Positions 35,096 to 43,626 of a stretch of DNA of 64,000 bases are shown here, piece after piece. The number at the start of each line of letters is the position of its first letter. The first letter of the stretch is position 1. Below the pieces are notes generated by a model, which ran no database searches, was not told the DNA's origin, and worked only from the letters and a program-made list of their open reading frames with translations. The translations under genes and the position numbers were made by a program. The stretch is from assembly GCA_964526295.1 (NCBI GenBank), contig CAZGKW010000005.1, positions 62,001 to 126,000 on the forward strand, in the 5' to 3' direction. The DNA is from CAZGKW01 sp964526295 (GTDB lineage: Bacteria > Planctomycetota > Phycisphaerae > FEN-1346).

Positions 35096-36181
35096 ATGGC
35101 GAAACGAAAGACCAGCAAGGGAAGTGCCGCCACGGGGGTGGTCCGGCTCAGCGACTTCGTCAAACAGCTCGCCGGGTCCAAGCCCGCCCCGGTGTATGTC
35201 CTCGTCGGTGACGACCCGTATCTCCGCGGCCAGGCTCGCGACGCCCTCGTCGAATGCGTGTTCGGCGCGGAGGACCCGGGCCTGGGCATCCAGGAGTTCG
35301 ACGGGCCCGACGCCGCGCCGGCCGACGTGCTCGACGCCCTTCGGACGCCGCCGCTGCTCGCCGCGCGGTTCCTCGTCTTCGTCCGCCAGGCGGATGCCTC
35401 CCGCGGCGGCTCGGCCTTCCTGGGCCGGGCTCGCGACGCCCTCGAGCGATACCTCGAGGCCCCCTCGCCGACGGGCGTCCTGTGCCTCGAAGTCGGCTCC
35501 TGGAACCCCACGACTCGCCTGGGCCGCGTGGTGGCCGAGAAGGGGCACGCCGTCCGGTGCGAGACGGACAAGCCGGAGCGTCTTCCCAAGTGGCTGGTCT
35601 CGGAAGCCCGCCGCCACTACGGCAAGGAGCTGACCTACGCCGCCGCCGTCGCCCTCGTCGAGTACCTGGGGGCGAACGTCGGGGACCTCGTGGCGGCGCT
35701 GGACCGGCTCGACCTCTTCACGGGCGACGCCGGGAGGATCGACGAGCCCCAGGTCGACGCCGTGGTGGCCCGGGGCCGGCACGACCGGATCTGGGACCTG
35801 TGCGAAGCCCTCGCGGATCGCAAGGTCGGCCGGGCCATGGCCCTGCTGGACGGGTTCTGGGCCGAAGGGGTCGCCGGGCCGCAGATCGTCGGCCTGCTGA
35901 GGTCCGAGCTGCGGGGCCTCGTTCGCGTGAAGGCGCACCTGAGGAGCATGAGCCTCGACCGGGCGCTTCGCGAAGCCGGCGTGCACCGGGGGGCCATGCG
36001 GCGACTGCGACGGGCCGCCCAGGCGTTCTCCGAGGACCACCTGGCTGATGCCTACCAGGCGTTGGTCGAGGCCGACCTGGCCGTCAAGACCACCTCCGGC
36101 CAGGACCGCTTGGCCATCGAGACGCTCATCCATCGGCTGTGCAACCCGGCGTTGGCCCGGACGGTCCGGGGCCGGCCGTAG
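35096..36181 (+). CDS. holA: DNA polymerase III delta subunit
   Basis: The clamp-loader subunit that opens the beta sliding clamp. Its 361 residues have the HolA layout: an N-terminal AAA-like domain without a functional ATPase site (PVYVLVGDDPYLRGQARDAL, then EVGSWNPTTRLG), the KWLVSEARRHYGKELT segment, NVGDLVAALDRLDLF, and a C-terminal helical collar. Sequence conservation is low in this family, but the order is clear. It heads a run of four genes on the plus strand separated by 3-16 bp (holA, mtlD and two radical-SAM-type genes). Confidence 0.9.
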   Translation: MAKRKTSKGSAATGVVRLSDFVKQLAGSKPAPVYVLVGDDPYLRGQARDALVECVFGAEDPGLGIQEFDGPDAAPADVLDALRTPPLLAARFLVFVRQADASRGGSAFLGRARDALERYLEAPSPTGVLCLEVGSWNPTTRLGRVVAEKGHAVRCETDKPERLPKWLVSEARRHYGKELTYAAAVALVEYLGANVGDLVAALDRLDLFTGDAGRIDEPQVDAVVARGRHDRIWDLCEALADRKVGRAMALLDGFWAEGVAGPQIVGLLRSELRGLVRVKAHLRSMSLDRALREAGVHRGAMRRLRRAAQAFSEDHLADAYQALVEADLAVKTTSGQDRLAIETLIHRLCNPALARTVRGRP

Positions 36182-36196
36182 GTACGGGGACGCGCG

Positions 36197-37396
36197 ATGC
36201 CCGAGGCCCTGCCCATCGCGGTGCAGTTCGGAGCCGGCAACATCGGCCGCGGCTTCATGGGCGAGCTGTTCAGCCGCAGCGGCTACCACACCCGGTTCGT
36301 CGAGGTCGACCCCGTTCTCGTCGCGGCCCTCCGGCGGCGCGCCGCCTACGAGGTCCATCACATCACCAACGAAGGCGACGAGCCGGTGCGCGTCGAGAAC
36401 GTCTCGGCCATCGGCGCCCGCGACAGGGAAGCCGTCGCCGAGGCGGTGGCCGGTGCGGACCTGGCATGCACGGCCGTGGGCGTCCGGGCCCTGGAGGCCG
36501 TGGCGCCGGCGCTGGCGGCGGGCGTCGAGCGGAGGCTCGGCCAGCCCGATCCCCGACCCCTCACGGTCATCACCTGCGAGAACCTGGTCGGCGCCGGCCG
36601 GCACCTCCGCGACCTGGTCTGGGACGCCCTTCAGACGCACGCGCGCGAAGGAGGACGGCCCGCCCCCGACGAGCGGTCCTTCAAAAGGTGCATCGGCTTC
36701 GCCGAGGCCGTGGTCAGCCGCATGGTCCCGATCGTGGAGGAGGCGGTCCGGCGGCGCGATCCCCTATGGATTGCCTGCGAGCCCTACGCCCGGCTGCCGG
36801 TCGACGCGAAGGGGTGGCGGGGTCCGACCCCGGACATCGTCGGCCTGGAACCGGTCCGGAACATCCTGGCCCACCAGAGGCGAAAGCTCGCCTGCCACAA
36901 CATGAGCCATGCCGTCGCCGCCTACCTGGGCCACCTCGCCGGCCATGAGTTCATCTGGCAGGCGATCGGCGACCGGGCCATCTTCGCGACGGTCCGCGGG
37001 GCACTCGACGAGACGGGCCGGGCGCTCGTCCGCCGGTTCGGCTTCCCGCCGGAGGAGCAGCGGAACCACGAGGAGGACCTTCTGGAGCGGTACCGGAACC
37101 GGGCCCTCGGCGACCAGGTCCGGCGCGTGGCGGCGGATCCGCTGCGTAAGCTCGGGGCGCACGACCGGCTGATCGGCTCGGCCCGGCTCTGCCTGGAGGA
37201 GGACGTCGACCCGCCGTGCGTCCTCCGGGGGACCCGGGCGGCGCTGGCCTACGACCGGGCGGACGACCCGAGTGCCGTTCGGCTCCAGCAGATGCTCAAG
37301 CGAGAGGGCCTCGAAGCCGTGCTGACGAAGGTGTGCGGCCTGGACCCGGCCGAGCCCCTGTTCGCCCGCCTGGCGTCGACCGGCGGCGAGGAGTAG
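36197..37396 (+). CDS. mtlD: mannitol-1-phosphate 5-dehydrogenase-like polyol dehydrogenase
   Basis: An NAD-dependent long-chain polyol dehydrogenase interconverting fructose-6-phosphate and mannitol-1-phosphate. The Rossmann nucleotide-binding motif FGAGNIGRGFMGELF is at the N-terminus, and the C-terminal catalytic domain has RKLACHNMSHAVAAYLG, which carries the Lys/Asn/His catalytic residues. At 399 residues it is close to the normal size. No mannitol transporter or PTS genes are near, so the role may be osmolyte or storage metabolism. It begins 15 bp after holA. Confidence 0.9.
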   Translation: MPEALPIAVQFGAGNIGRGFMGELFSRSGYHTRFVEVDPVLVAALRRRAAYEVHHITNEGDEPVRVENVSAIGARDREAVAEAVAGADLACTAVGVRALEAVAPALAAGVERRLGQPDPRPLTVITCENLVGAGRHLRDLVWDALQTHAREGGRPAPDERSFKRCIGFAEAVVSRMVPIVEEAVRRRDPLWIACEPYARLPVDAKGWRGPTPDIVGLEPVRNILAHQRRKLACHNMSHAVAAYLGHLAGHEFIWQAIGDRAIFATVRGALDETGRALVRRFGFPPEEQRNHEEDLLERYRNRALGDQVRRVAADPLRKLGAHDRLIGSARLCLEEDVDPPCVLRGTRAALAYDRADDPSAVRLQQMLKREGLEAVLTKVCGLDPAEPLFARLASTGGEE

Positions 37397-37399
37397 GGC

Positions 37400-38800
37400 G
37401 TGCGCGTTCTGATCGTCCAGCCGGCCCCCGGGGTCCCCCCCCATCGGACACCGTATCGGCAGGAGGTCGCTCAGCTCGGCGCGGCGCTGCTCGAGAGGGG
37501 CTGGCCGACGGCCTTGGCCGTCTTCCGCACGTACGAGGAGGCTTCGCTTCGGCCGACGATCCAGCAGGCCGCCCCGGACGTCATCTGCATCCACGTGGAG
37601 GGCCTGACGGCCGACCTGGGTTTCCGCCTGGCCGAGGGTCTGCGGGCGGAGATCACGGCGCCGCTCGTCCTGTTTGGCCGGCACGCGCGTCTCTCGCCGG
37701 ACGAGGCGCTCAGCCGGCCCGGCGTCGAGGCCGTCAGCGTGGGCCCCGCAGACCTGTGCATCCCCCCCTATCTGGAAGCGCCGGCGGCCGACCTTCAGCG
37801 GCTCCATAGCCGCGGCATGTGGATCAACTGTGCCAGCGGTGTGATGCGGAACCCGCCTCCGCCGCCGCCGGGGCCGGATGACCTCGCCGACCAGCCCGAC
37901 CCGGCCCGGGACCTGTACGGTCTGGAGCCGCGGCTGGACGCGGCCGGCTTCGCCGAGGTCGGTGTCTCCCGCGGGGGCGGCCGTCCGTCGCCCACTACCG
38001 CATCCGACCGGCCCGCCCACCCCGGGCAGGCGGCGGCCTGGCCGGTGCGCCATCGGCCGGTGGAGGCCGTCCTCGGCGAGATGGCCCGGCTGGTCCGCGT
38101 TCACCTGGACCTGGTCGGCTTTCGCCTGACGAACGCACGGTGGGCGGCGTCTCCGTCATGGCTTGCCGAGTTCCTCCGTCGCTACCCGGCGGAGCTGGCC
38201 CTGCCGATTCGGACGACACTGGACCCGGGCGACGTGACGACCGAGGCGGCCGCCGGGCTCAAGCAGCTCGGATGCGAAGAGGCACGAATCGTCGTTGGCA
38301 GCGGATCGGCCCTGATCCGCAACGACATCCTCCAGCTCGGTGTCTCGAACATGGAGCTGGAAGCGGCGTTCGCGAACCTCGCCGCCGCCGGCGTGCCGAC
38401 CGCAGCCCGGGTCGAGATCGGCACTCCATACGAAACGCCGCTGACACTCGACGAGACACTGGCCCTGCTCCGGTCCTTGAACCCGGACCGGACCGAGGCC
38501 CGGCTTCACTACCCGGAGCCGGGCACCGCGTCGTACGAGGCAGCCCACGAGAACGGCCTGCTCGTGGGAAACCCCGCGGCCGAGTACCTGGCCGGCCGGC
38601 CGGCGCTCCGGTTGCCCAACTTGCCCCAGGAGGAACTGCTGACGGCCCTCGAGGCCCTGCCCTACGCCGTCCACTGGCCGCGCACGGCGGGGTTGATACG
38701 CCTCGCCCGGCGGGTACGATGCGGCAACGGGCGGACGCTCCACGAGTTGGTCGTCCAACCGTTCCTCGGTCCCCCCGTGCGAAAGAGGCGCCGCAGGTAG
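37400..38800 (+). CDS. degenerate B12-binding/radical-SAM-like protein without Fe-S cysteines
   Basis: A 466-residue protein with the outline of a B12-binding radical SAM enzyme. An N-terminal Rossmann-like half (RVLIVQPAPGV, DVICIHVEGLT) is followed by a barrel-like half with segments matching the radical-SAM fold (VGFRLTNARWAASPSWL, LKQLGCEEARIVVGSGS, ARVEIGTPYETPLTLDET, HYPEPGTASYE). The place of the CxxxCxxC motif is taken by a VSRGGGRPSP stretch, and none of the protein's cysteines form such a motif. The B12 lower-ligand motif is also absent. It begins with GTG 3 bp after mtlD and precedes an intact radical SAM gene by 16 bp. It may be a non-catalytic partner. Confidence 0.72.
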   Translation: MRVLIVQPAPGVPPHRTPYRQEVAQLGAALLERGWPTALAVFRTYEEASLRPTIQQAAPDVICIHVEGLTADLGFRLAEGLRAEITAPLVLFGRHARLSPDEALSRPGVEAVSVGPADLCIPPYLEAPAADLQRLHSRGMWINCASGVMRNPPPPPPGPDDLADQPDPARDLYGLEPRLDAAGFAEVGVSRGGGRPSPTTASDRPAHPGQAAAWPVRHRPVEAVLGEMARLVRVHLDLVGFRLTNARWAASPSWLAEFLRRYPAELALPIRTTLDPGDVTTEAAAGLKQLGCEEARIVVGSGSALIRNDILQLGVSNMELEAAFANLAAAGVPTAARVEIGTPYETPLTLDETLALLRSLNPDRTEARLHYPEPGTASYEAAHENGLLVGNPAAEYLAGRPALRLPNLPQEELLTALEALPYAVHWPRTAGLIRLARRVRCGNGRTLHELVVQPFLGPPVRKRRRR

Positions 38801-38816
38801 CTCCGGCGAGCCGCCC

Positions 38817-39854
38817 ATGGCCCACCCCGACCAGCCGGCACGTCTGACGGCCAGCCGGCGGAAGGCCCGCCTCGTCCGGGCCTACGCGGCGGGCTATCCC
38901 GTCTGGTGCGCGTGGCAGGTCACGTACCGCTGCACGTTCCGTTGCCGCATCTGTTCGTACTGGCGGGAGCGGCACGCCGCCGCCGACGAGCTGGGGCCGG
39001 CCGACTTTCACCGCGGGGCCCGCAACCTGGCCCGGATGGGGTCGCTCCTGGTGAACCTGGCCGGAGGCGAGCCGCTCCTTCGCTCCGACCTGCCCGAGAT
39101 CGTGGCAGCCGTGGCCCGGTGGCACTTCCCGTTCGTGACGACCAACGGCTGGCGCCTCCGGCGCGAGGTGGCCGAGGCCCTGTGGCACGCGGGGGCGTGG
39201 GGCGTCAGCGTCTCGATCGACTACCCCGAGGGTGACCGCCACGACGCCCAGCGAGGCCGGCGGGGCGCGTTCGAGGAGGCCGTGCAGGCCCTCGGAACCC
39301 TCCGCGACACCCGGACTCGGCCGTACCAGCGCGTCAACCTGATGGCGGTGCTCACCGCCGACAACCAGGGCGACCTGGAGCGATTGGTCGCCTTGGCCGC
39401 CGACCTCGGCGTAAACTTCATGGTCCAGCCGTACGGCGTCCTGAAGACGGGCGACGCCTCTCACCGGGCGAATCCGCCGGTGGCCGACCGCCTGCTGGCC
39501 TTGCGGCGGCGGTATCCCCAGCACGTCCTGTCGAACCCCTACTTCCTGGCCCGCTTCGACGCGGCCCTGGACGGCGGCGTGCCGGGCTGCCGGGCCGGCC
39601 GGGCAACGTTCAACATCGACGAGCGGGGCCAGGTGGCGAAGTGCGTGGAGGACCGCGGCCGGCCCGTCGGGTCGATCCTCCAGACGCCGATGCCCGTCCT
39701 CGCCCGGCGCCTGCGGCGGAGGTGGCGGGCCAACCGGTGCCACGCCTGCTGGTACAACTGCCGGGGCGAAGTCGAGGCCCTGTATACCCCGAAGGGCCTG
39801 GCGACGGCCCTGCCGATCCTCCTGGCCGATGCGCAATTGCCCCGGAGCGACTGA
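38817..39854 (+). CDS. radical SAM protein with SPASM-like C-terminus
   Basis: A 345-residue radical SAM enzyme. The cluster motif is TYRCTFRCRICSYW (CxxxCxxC), followed by NLAGGEPLLRSDL, VTTNGWRL, and SVSIDYPEGDRHD. The C-terminal part has GCRAGRATFNIDERGQVAKC and CHACWYNCRGE, resembling a SPASM domain that binds further clusters. The reaction is not predictable from sequence; family members modify peptides, cofactors or lipids. It is preceded by a radical-SAM-like protein lacking the cluster, and the two are almost certainly cotranscribed with holA-mtlD. Confidence 0.88.
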   Translation: MAHPDQPARLTASRRKARLVRAYAAGYPVWCAWQVTYRCTFRCRICSYWRERHAAADELGPADFHRGARNLARMGSLLVNLAGGEPLLRSDLPEIVAAVARWHFPFVTTNGWRLRREVAEALWHAGAWGVSVSIDYPEGDRHDAQRGRRGAFEEAVQALGTLRDTRTRPYQRVNLMAVLTADNQGDLERLVALAADLGVNFMVQPYGVLKTGDASHRANPPVADRLLALRRRYPQHVLSNPYFLARFDAALDGGVPGCRAGRATFNIDERGQVAKCVEDRGRPVGSILQTPMPVLARRLRRRWRANRCHACWYNCRGEVEALYTPKGLATALPILLADAQLPRSD

Positions 39855-39890
39855 GCGGATCGGACAGGCGTGAGGCCGCACGCGAGGCAT

Positions 39891-39926
39891 GCGGGGCGTC
39901 AGGCGGGGCGTCAGGCGGGGCGTCAA
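39891..39926. repeat. three tandem 12-bp repeats
   Basis: GCGGGGCGTCAG, GCGGGGCGTCAG, GCGGGGCGTCAA in direct tandem between the end of the radical SAM gene (+) and the end of the TPR gene (-). The last copy overlaps the TPR gene's final codons. Confidence 0.85.
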
Positions 39927-40444
39927 GTGCGCCGGCGCTCACTTTGCCCGCCGTGTTTCAAGCGAATGTCCAGGACGCGGGCGTCCATCTCGCTCGCCTC
40001 GTCCTCGCGGCCGGTTTTTCGGAGCAGCGACGCGTAGTTCGTCAGGAGCGTGGCGACGGATGGATGGTCGCGGCCCATGGCCTTCTCGACGATGGGGATG
40101 GCCCGAACGAGGAGCGGCTCGGCGTCGTCGAATCGCCCCTGGGCCGCGTAGAGGGCCGCCAGGTTCGCAAGGCCGACCGCCGTGTCGACGTGCTCGGGGC
40201 CGCGGCGGGTCTTGGCGATCTTCAGGGCACGTCGGCAGAGGGCCTCGGCCTCGTCGAACCGGCCCTGGGCCTGGTAGAGCCGGGCGAGGCGGCTCAGCGT
40301 GACACCCAGGCGCGGGTCCTCCGGCCCCCACTCCTCGGCCACCTTCAGGGCGGCCTTCAGCATCCGCTCGCCCTGGTCGAAGTCCTTGAGGCGGGTGAAG
40401 CTCTTACCCGAGCGGATGTAATTCTCCCACAGGGCGCGCGTCAT
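39923..40444 (-). CDS. tetratricopeptide-repeat protein
   Basis: 173 residues made of four TPR/NPHP3-type units (for example LGVTLSRLARLYQAQGRFDEAEALCRRAL and VGLANLAALYAAQGRFDDAEPLLVRAI). No signal peptide or membrane helix, so a cytoplasmic scaffold. It is convergent with the radical SAM gene and transcribed away from pyrB, and its 3' end lies in a short tandem repeat. The partner is unknown. Confidence 0.85.
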   Translation of the reverse strand: MTRALWENYIRSGKSFTRLKDFDQGERMLKAALKVAEEWGPEDPRLGVTLSRLARLYQAQGRFDEAEALCRRALKIAKTRRGPEHVDTAVGLANLAALYAAQGRFDDAEPLLVRAIPIVEKAMGRDHPSVATLLTNYASLLRKTGREDEASEMDARVLDIRLKHGGQSERRRT

Positions 40445-40656
40445 CGTCCAGCCTCGCGGTCCTCAGGTTCGCAGACCGCGCGTCGCGCGGTGCCGCGCAG
40501 AAAGTATACGGGCGGCCCGCCATCCGCGGAAGGCTTTCCTCAGCGCCAGGCGACGCCCGATGACTTGCGGCGGCCGGCGCCGAAGGTTTTTCGCCGTTTT
40601 TTCACCGAAAATCCAAAATTCGTGACCGGTTTTAAGTCTTTCCTCTGAAAGGAGTT

Positions 40657-40806
40657 GTGCCCGGAACCAAGACCTGTTGTCGAAACAGCCGCACGATTCT
40701 CCAGGGACACCGGACCCGTTTCGCGCGGCACGGACGAAGCCGGGCCGTGCCCGGGACACGCCGGTCCGAAGCCTGCGGGACGCAACCGGCGGGCCTTTTT
40801 CGTTGA
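40657..40806 (+). CDS. possible pyr leader peptide reading frame
   Basis: A 49-codon frame (GTG 40657, stop TGA 40804-40806) that runs through the attenuator hairpin and stops directly after its T-run, which is the geometry of a pyrBI-type leader peptide. AAAGGAG (40648-40654) lies just before, but the spacing to the GTG is only 2 nt, which is shorter than normal. The peptide itself is Arg-rich and has no recognisable domain. The upstream stretch 40445-40656 holds no gene but has an AT-rich block (about 40587-40645), likely promoter region, in which I cannot fix the boxes. Confidence 0.35.
   Translation: MPGTKTCCRNSRTILQGHRTRFARHGRSRAVPGTRRSEACGTQPAGLFR
40771..40800 (+). terminator. attenuator-like intrinsic terminator in the pyrBC leader
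   Basis: GCCTGCGGG, loop ACGCAA, CCGGCGGGC (one mismatch and one wobble), then CTTTTT (40771-40800). It is on the pyrB strand, with no plus-strand gene for about 900 bp upstream, so it must act on the pyrB leader rather than end another gene. An upstream hairpin (GGCACGG 40727-40733 with CCGTGCC 40745-40751) and an alternative (CCGGGC with GCCCGG, 40740-40754) are mutually exclusive, which could form a switch. No PyrR-binding loop consensus was recognised. Confidence 0.6.
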
Positions 40807-40881
40807 AGGACCCGACCGGGCGGCCTATAAGGTGAGAAGGGCCCGCCAGCGCGTCGCCAACCGGCATAAAGGGGGCCGGCC

Positions 40882-41859
40882 ATGCCGAAGCTCAGCACCG
40901 GCAAGTGGACCCGCCGCAACCTGCTCGGCCTGAAGGACCTGTCGGCCGAGGAGCTGACGACTATCCTCGACACGGCGAACGAGCTCTTCCCGTTCGCCAC
41001 GGGGGCGAAGGCCGCCCCGCCCATGCTGACCGGCCGGACGGTCCTGAACCTCTTCTGTGAGGACTCGACGCGGACGCGGACGTCGTTCACGCTGGCGGCG
41101 GAACGCCTCGGTGCTCGCGTCATTCAGTTCAACTCCCAGACGAGCAGCCTGAACAAGCGCGAGACGCTGGCCGACACGGCCCGGACGGTCGAGGCGATGG
41201 GCCTCGACGCGATCGTCATCCGGCACTGCGAGCGCTTCGCGCCGCATCGCCTCGCCGACCTGGTAGCGTGCTGTGTCCTGAACGCCGGCGACGGTGCCCA
41301 CGAGCACCCCACGCAGGCCCTGCTGGACCTGCTGGCGATCCGCCGCAAGCTGGGCCGGATCACGGGCCTGACGCTCGCCCTGGTGGGCGACGTGAGGCAC
41401 AGCCGCGTGGCAAGGTCGAACCTGTTCGGCCTCCAGGCGCTGGGAAACCGCGTCGTGTTCGTCGGCCCGGCGCCTTTCCTCGACGGCCTCGACGTCGAGG
41501 TCGAATCGACGGACGACTTCGACGCCATCCTCCCCGAGTGCGATGCCATCATGATGCTCCGCGTCCAGTTCGAGCGACACGAGGCCGTGGCGTTCGACAT
41601 GGACAATTACATCACCGGCTACCAGTTGACCGCCGAGCGGCTCGCCCGGGCCAAACCCGGGGCCCTCGTCCTCCATCCCGGCCCCATGAACCGCGGCATC
41701 GAGCTGACGAACGAAGTCGCCGACGGTCCCCAGAGCGTCATCCTGTTCCAGGTCACCTGCGGCGTCGCGGTTCGGATGGCCGTCCTGGCCCTCTGCATCG
41801 GCGCGAAGGAACGGGCCGCCGAACCCGAAGACGCGGCCGGGAAGCAGGGCGCACAATGA
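40882..41859 (+). CDS. pyrB: aspartate carbamoyltransferase catalytic subunit
   Basis: Commits carbamoyl phosphate and aspartate to pyrimidine synthesis. Carbamoyl-phosphate motif EDSTRTRTSF, LADTARTVEAMG and GAHEHPTQALLDL with the catalytic His, plus GDVRHSRVARSN, are all present. The 325 residues are normal for a free or DHOase-associated catalytic chain. No pyrI regulatory chain is present. Its stop overlaps the pyrC start by 4 bp (ATGA), typical of the pyrBC arrangement in which the two enzymes often associate physically. Confidence 0.96.
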   Translation: MPKLSTGKWTRRNLLGLKDLSAEELTTILDTANELFPFATGAKAAPPMLTGRTVLNLFCEDSTRTRTSFTLAAERLGARVIQFNSQTSSLNKRETLADTARTVEAMGLDAIVIRHCERFAPHRLADLVACCVLNAGDGAHEHPTQALLDLLAIRRKLGRITGLTLALVGDVRHSRVARSNLFGLQALGNRVVFVGPAPFLDGLDVEVESTDDFDAILPECDAIMMLRVQFERHEAVAFDMDNYITGYQLTAERLARAKPGALVLHPGPMNRGIELTNEVADGPQSVILFQVTCGVAVRMAVLALCIGAKERAAEPEDAAGKQGAQ

Positions 41860-43166
41860 CCCGTCTCCTGCTGGCCGGCGGCCGTCTCATCGACCCCGCC
41901 TCGGGCCTCGACCGCCAGGGCGACCTGCTCGTCGAGGATGGCGTCATCCGCGCCGCCGGCGACGCTGCCGCCGCCTCGGACGTCGACCGGCGGGTCGACT
42001 GCGCCGGAGGGCTGGTGGTGCCCGGACTGATCGACGTCCACGTTCACCTCCGTCAGCCCCCGCCGGCCGGGCCGCCGCCGGACGACCTGCCGGAGACGAT
42101 CGAGTCGGGCGCTGCGTCGGCCGCCGCGGGCGGTTTCACGACGCTCTGCGCGATGCCGAACACGTCGCCGCCCATCAGCTCGGCCGAGGGGGTCGCCCGA
42201 TACGTGGAGCGCGGCCGGGAGGCGCGCGGCGCCCGGGTCCTGCCGGTCGGCGCCCTGACGCGAGGCCGCGCCGGACGCGAACCCGCCGACCTGGCCGCCA
42301 TGCGGGCCGCCGGGGCCGTCGCGTTCTCCGACGATGGGTCCGACGTGGCGGATGACGGGGTGTTCGACGACGTCTGCGCGGAGGCCGCCCGCATCGGCGC
42401 GGTCGTCATCTGCCACTGCGAGGACCCGCGGCTGGCGGCGGGCGGCGTCATCAACGACGGGCCTTGGGCCACGGCCCTCGGCCTGCCGGGCCAACCGGCC
42501 GAGGCCGAGATCGCCGCCGTCGAGCGGGCCTGCGAGATGGCGCGGCGGCACGGCTGCCGCATACACGTCGCCCACGTCTCGACGGCCACGGGCGTGCAGG
42601 TCGTCCGCCGGGCGAAGGCCGACGGGGCCCCGGTGACGGCCGAGGCGACGCCCCATCACCTTACACTCACCGAGGAGGCCTTGCGAAGCCGCGACGCCGT
42701 CTTCAAGGTCAATCCGCCCCTGCGGTCGCCGGCCGACGTGGCGGCGGTGGTCGACGGCGTCTGCGACGGGACGATCGACTGCCTGGCGTGCGACCACGCT
42801 CCCCACAACGCGGAAGCGAAAGCGCGGGGGCTGGCCGAGGCGCCGTTCGGCATGATCGGCCTGGAGTCGGCGCTGCCGGTCTACGTGCGGGCGCTCATCG
42901 AGGCCGGACGCCTGAGCTGGCCGGAGCTGGTGGCGCGGATGACGGTGAACCCCGCCGGCGCGCTTGGCCTGGTGGCGGGCACCCTCGAAGTCGGCTCGCC
43001 GGCGGACGTGACGGTCATCGACCCCGGTGCCGCCTGGACCATCGATCCGGCGGCTTTCGTGTCACGGGCGCGAAACTGCCCATTCGCGGGATGGGAAGTC
43101 CGCGGCCGGGCGGTCCTCGTGGCGGTCGGCGGGCGCATCGTCTACGATCGCATCACCGAGACCTAG
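41856..43166 (+). CDS. pyrC: dihydroorotase
   Basis: Closes N-carbamoyl-aspartate to dihydroorotate, the step after PyrB. An amidohydrolase with the zinc motif DVHVHLRQP (HxH), GFTTLCAMPNT, HCED, HVSTATG, TPHHLTLTEEAL and CDHAPHN. Length 436 residues fits the class found with PyrB. The start is the ATG overlapping the pyrB stop; the frame is open upstream through pyrB but that is a shadow. Its stop overlaps the stop of the convergent PilZ gene by 3-4 bp. Confidence 0.95.
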   Translation: MTRLLLAGGRLIDPASGLDRQGDLLVEDGVIRAAGDAAAASDVDRRVDCAGGLVVPGLIDVHVHLRQPPPAGPPPDDLPETIESGAASAAAGGFTTLCAMPNTSPPISSAEGVARYVERGREARGARVLPVGALTRGRAGREPADLAAMRAAGAVAFSDDGSDVADDGVFDDVCAEAARIGAVVICHCEDPRLAAGGVINDGPWATALGLPGQPAEAEIAAVERACEMARRHGCRIHVAHVSTATGVQVVRRAKADGAPVTAEATPHHLTLTEEALRSRDAVFKVNPPLRSPADVAAVVDGVCDGTIDCLACDHAPHNAEAKARGLAEAPFGMIGLESALPVYVRALIEAGRLSWPELVARMTVNPAGALGLVAGTLEVGSPADVTVIDPGAAWTIDPAAFVSRARNCPFAGWEVRGRAVLVAVGGRIVYDRITET

Positions 43167-43489
43167 GGCAGGTCCAGCCTGACGGGCTTCTCGAACCGCA
43201 CGGCGACCCCCGCTTCGCCGCTCTCGTCGTCCTTCGAGTCGCGACGAACCACGCGGGCCGGTACGGCGAACTGCTCCAGAAAGAACGTGTTGGCCGTTTC
43301 CCGCGGCACCGACAGGAGGACCTGAAGCGAATCGCCCACGCGGGCGGCCACGTCGGCGAAGAAGAACGCGCCGCCGTCACTGACGTTGATCGTCCTGGCG
43401 CGGACCGGGGTCCCTTCGGACCACTCGATGCGCAGACGGCACGGAACGGCGAAGCGCGGGTGCTGACGGCGCTCGGCAGCGGTGGCCAT
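43163..43489 (-). CDS. PilZ-domain protein (c-di-GMP binding)
   Basis: A single PilZ domain of about 108 residues. The c-di-GMP motifs are RRQHPR (RxxxR) and NVSDGG ((D/N)xSxxG). The domain is otherwise without an effector module, so it is a stand-alone c-di-GMP receptor. The start is uncertain; the ATG at 43489 lies just before the RxxxR motif, and the frame remains open to 43600. The site before it is weak (no clear Shine-Dalgarno). No diguanylate cyclase gene is in the window. Confidence 0.8.
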   Translation of the reverse strand: MATAAERRQHPRFAVPCRLRIEWSEGTPVRARTINVSDGGAFFFADVAARVGDSLQVLLSVPRETANTFFLEQFAVPARVVRRDSKDDESGEAGVAVRFEKPVRLDLP

Positions 43490-43626
43490 GGGAAACGTCG
43501 GACGAGGGCCCACCATCCATGGGCCGCCATACGGACCGGGTGGCTCGCCCGCCTCGTCACCCCTCTGTTGGAGTGTACCGCCGTTTGCGCGGCCAAGCAA
43601 ACAGAAATCTCCGCAGCAAGGGCGGG

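Noticed and set aside
33215..36640. 1141-codon minus-strand frame across the histidine kinase, holA and mtlD
   Set aside because: Spans three well-supported plus-strand genes and has low-complexity content typical of shadow frames.
39891..39926. Tandem 12-bp repeat as a regulatory or mobile element
   Set aside because: Only three short copies between convergent gene ends; simple slippage is enough to explain it.
40463..40867. Minus-strand 134-codon frame over the pyrB leader
   Set aside because: No domain and no ribosome site; it lies in a region with attenuator-like structure on the other strand.
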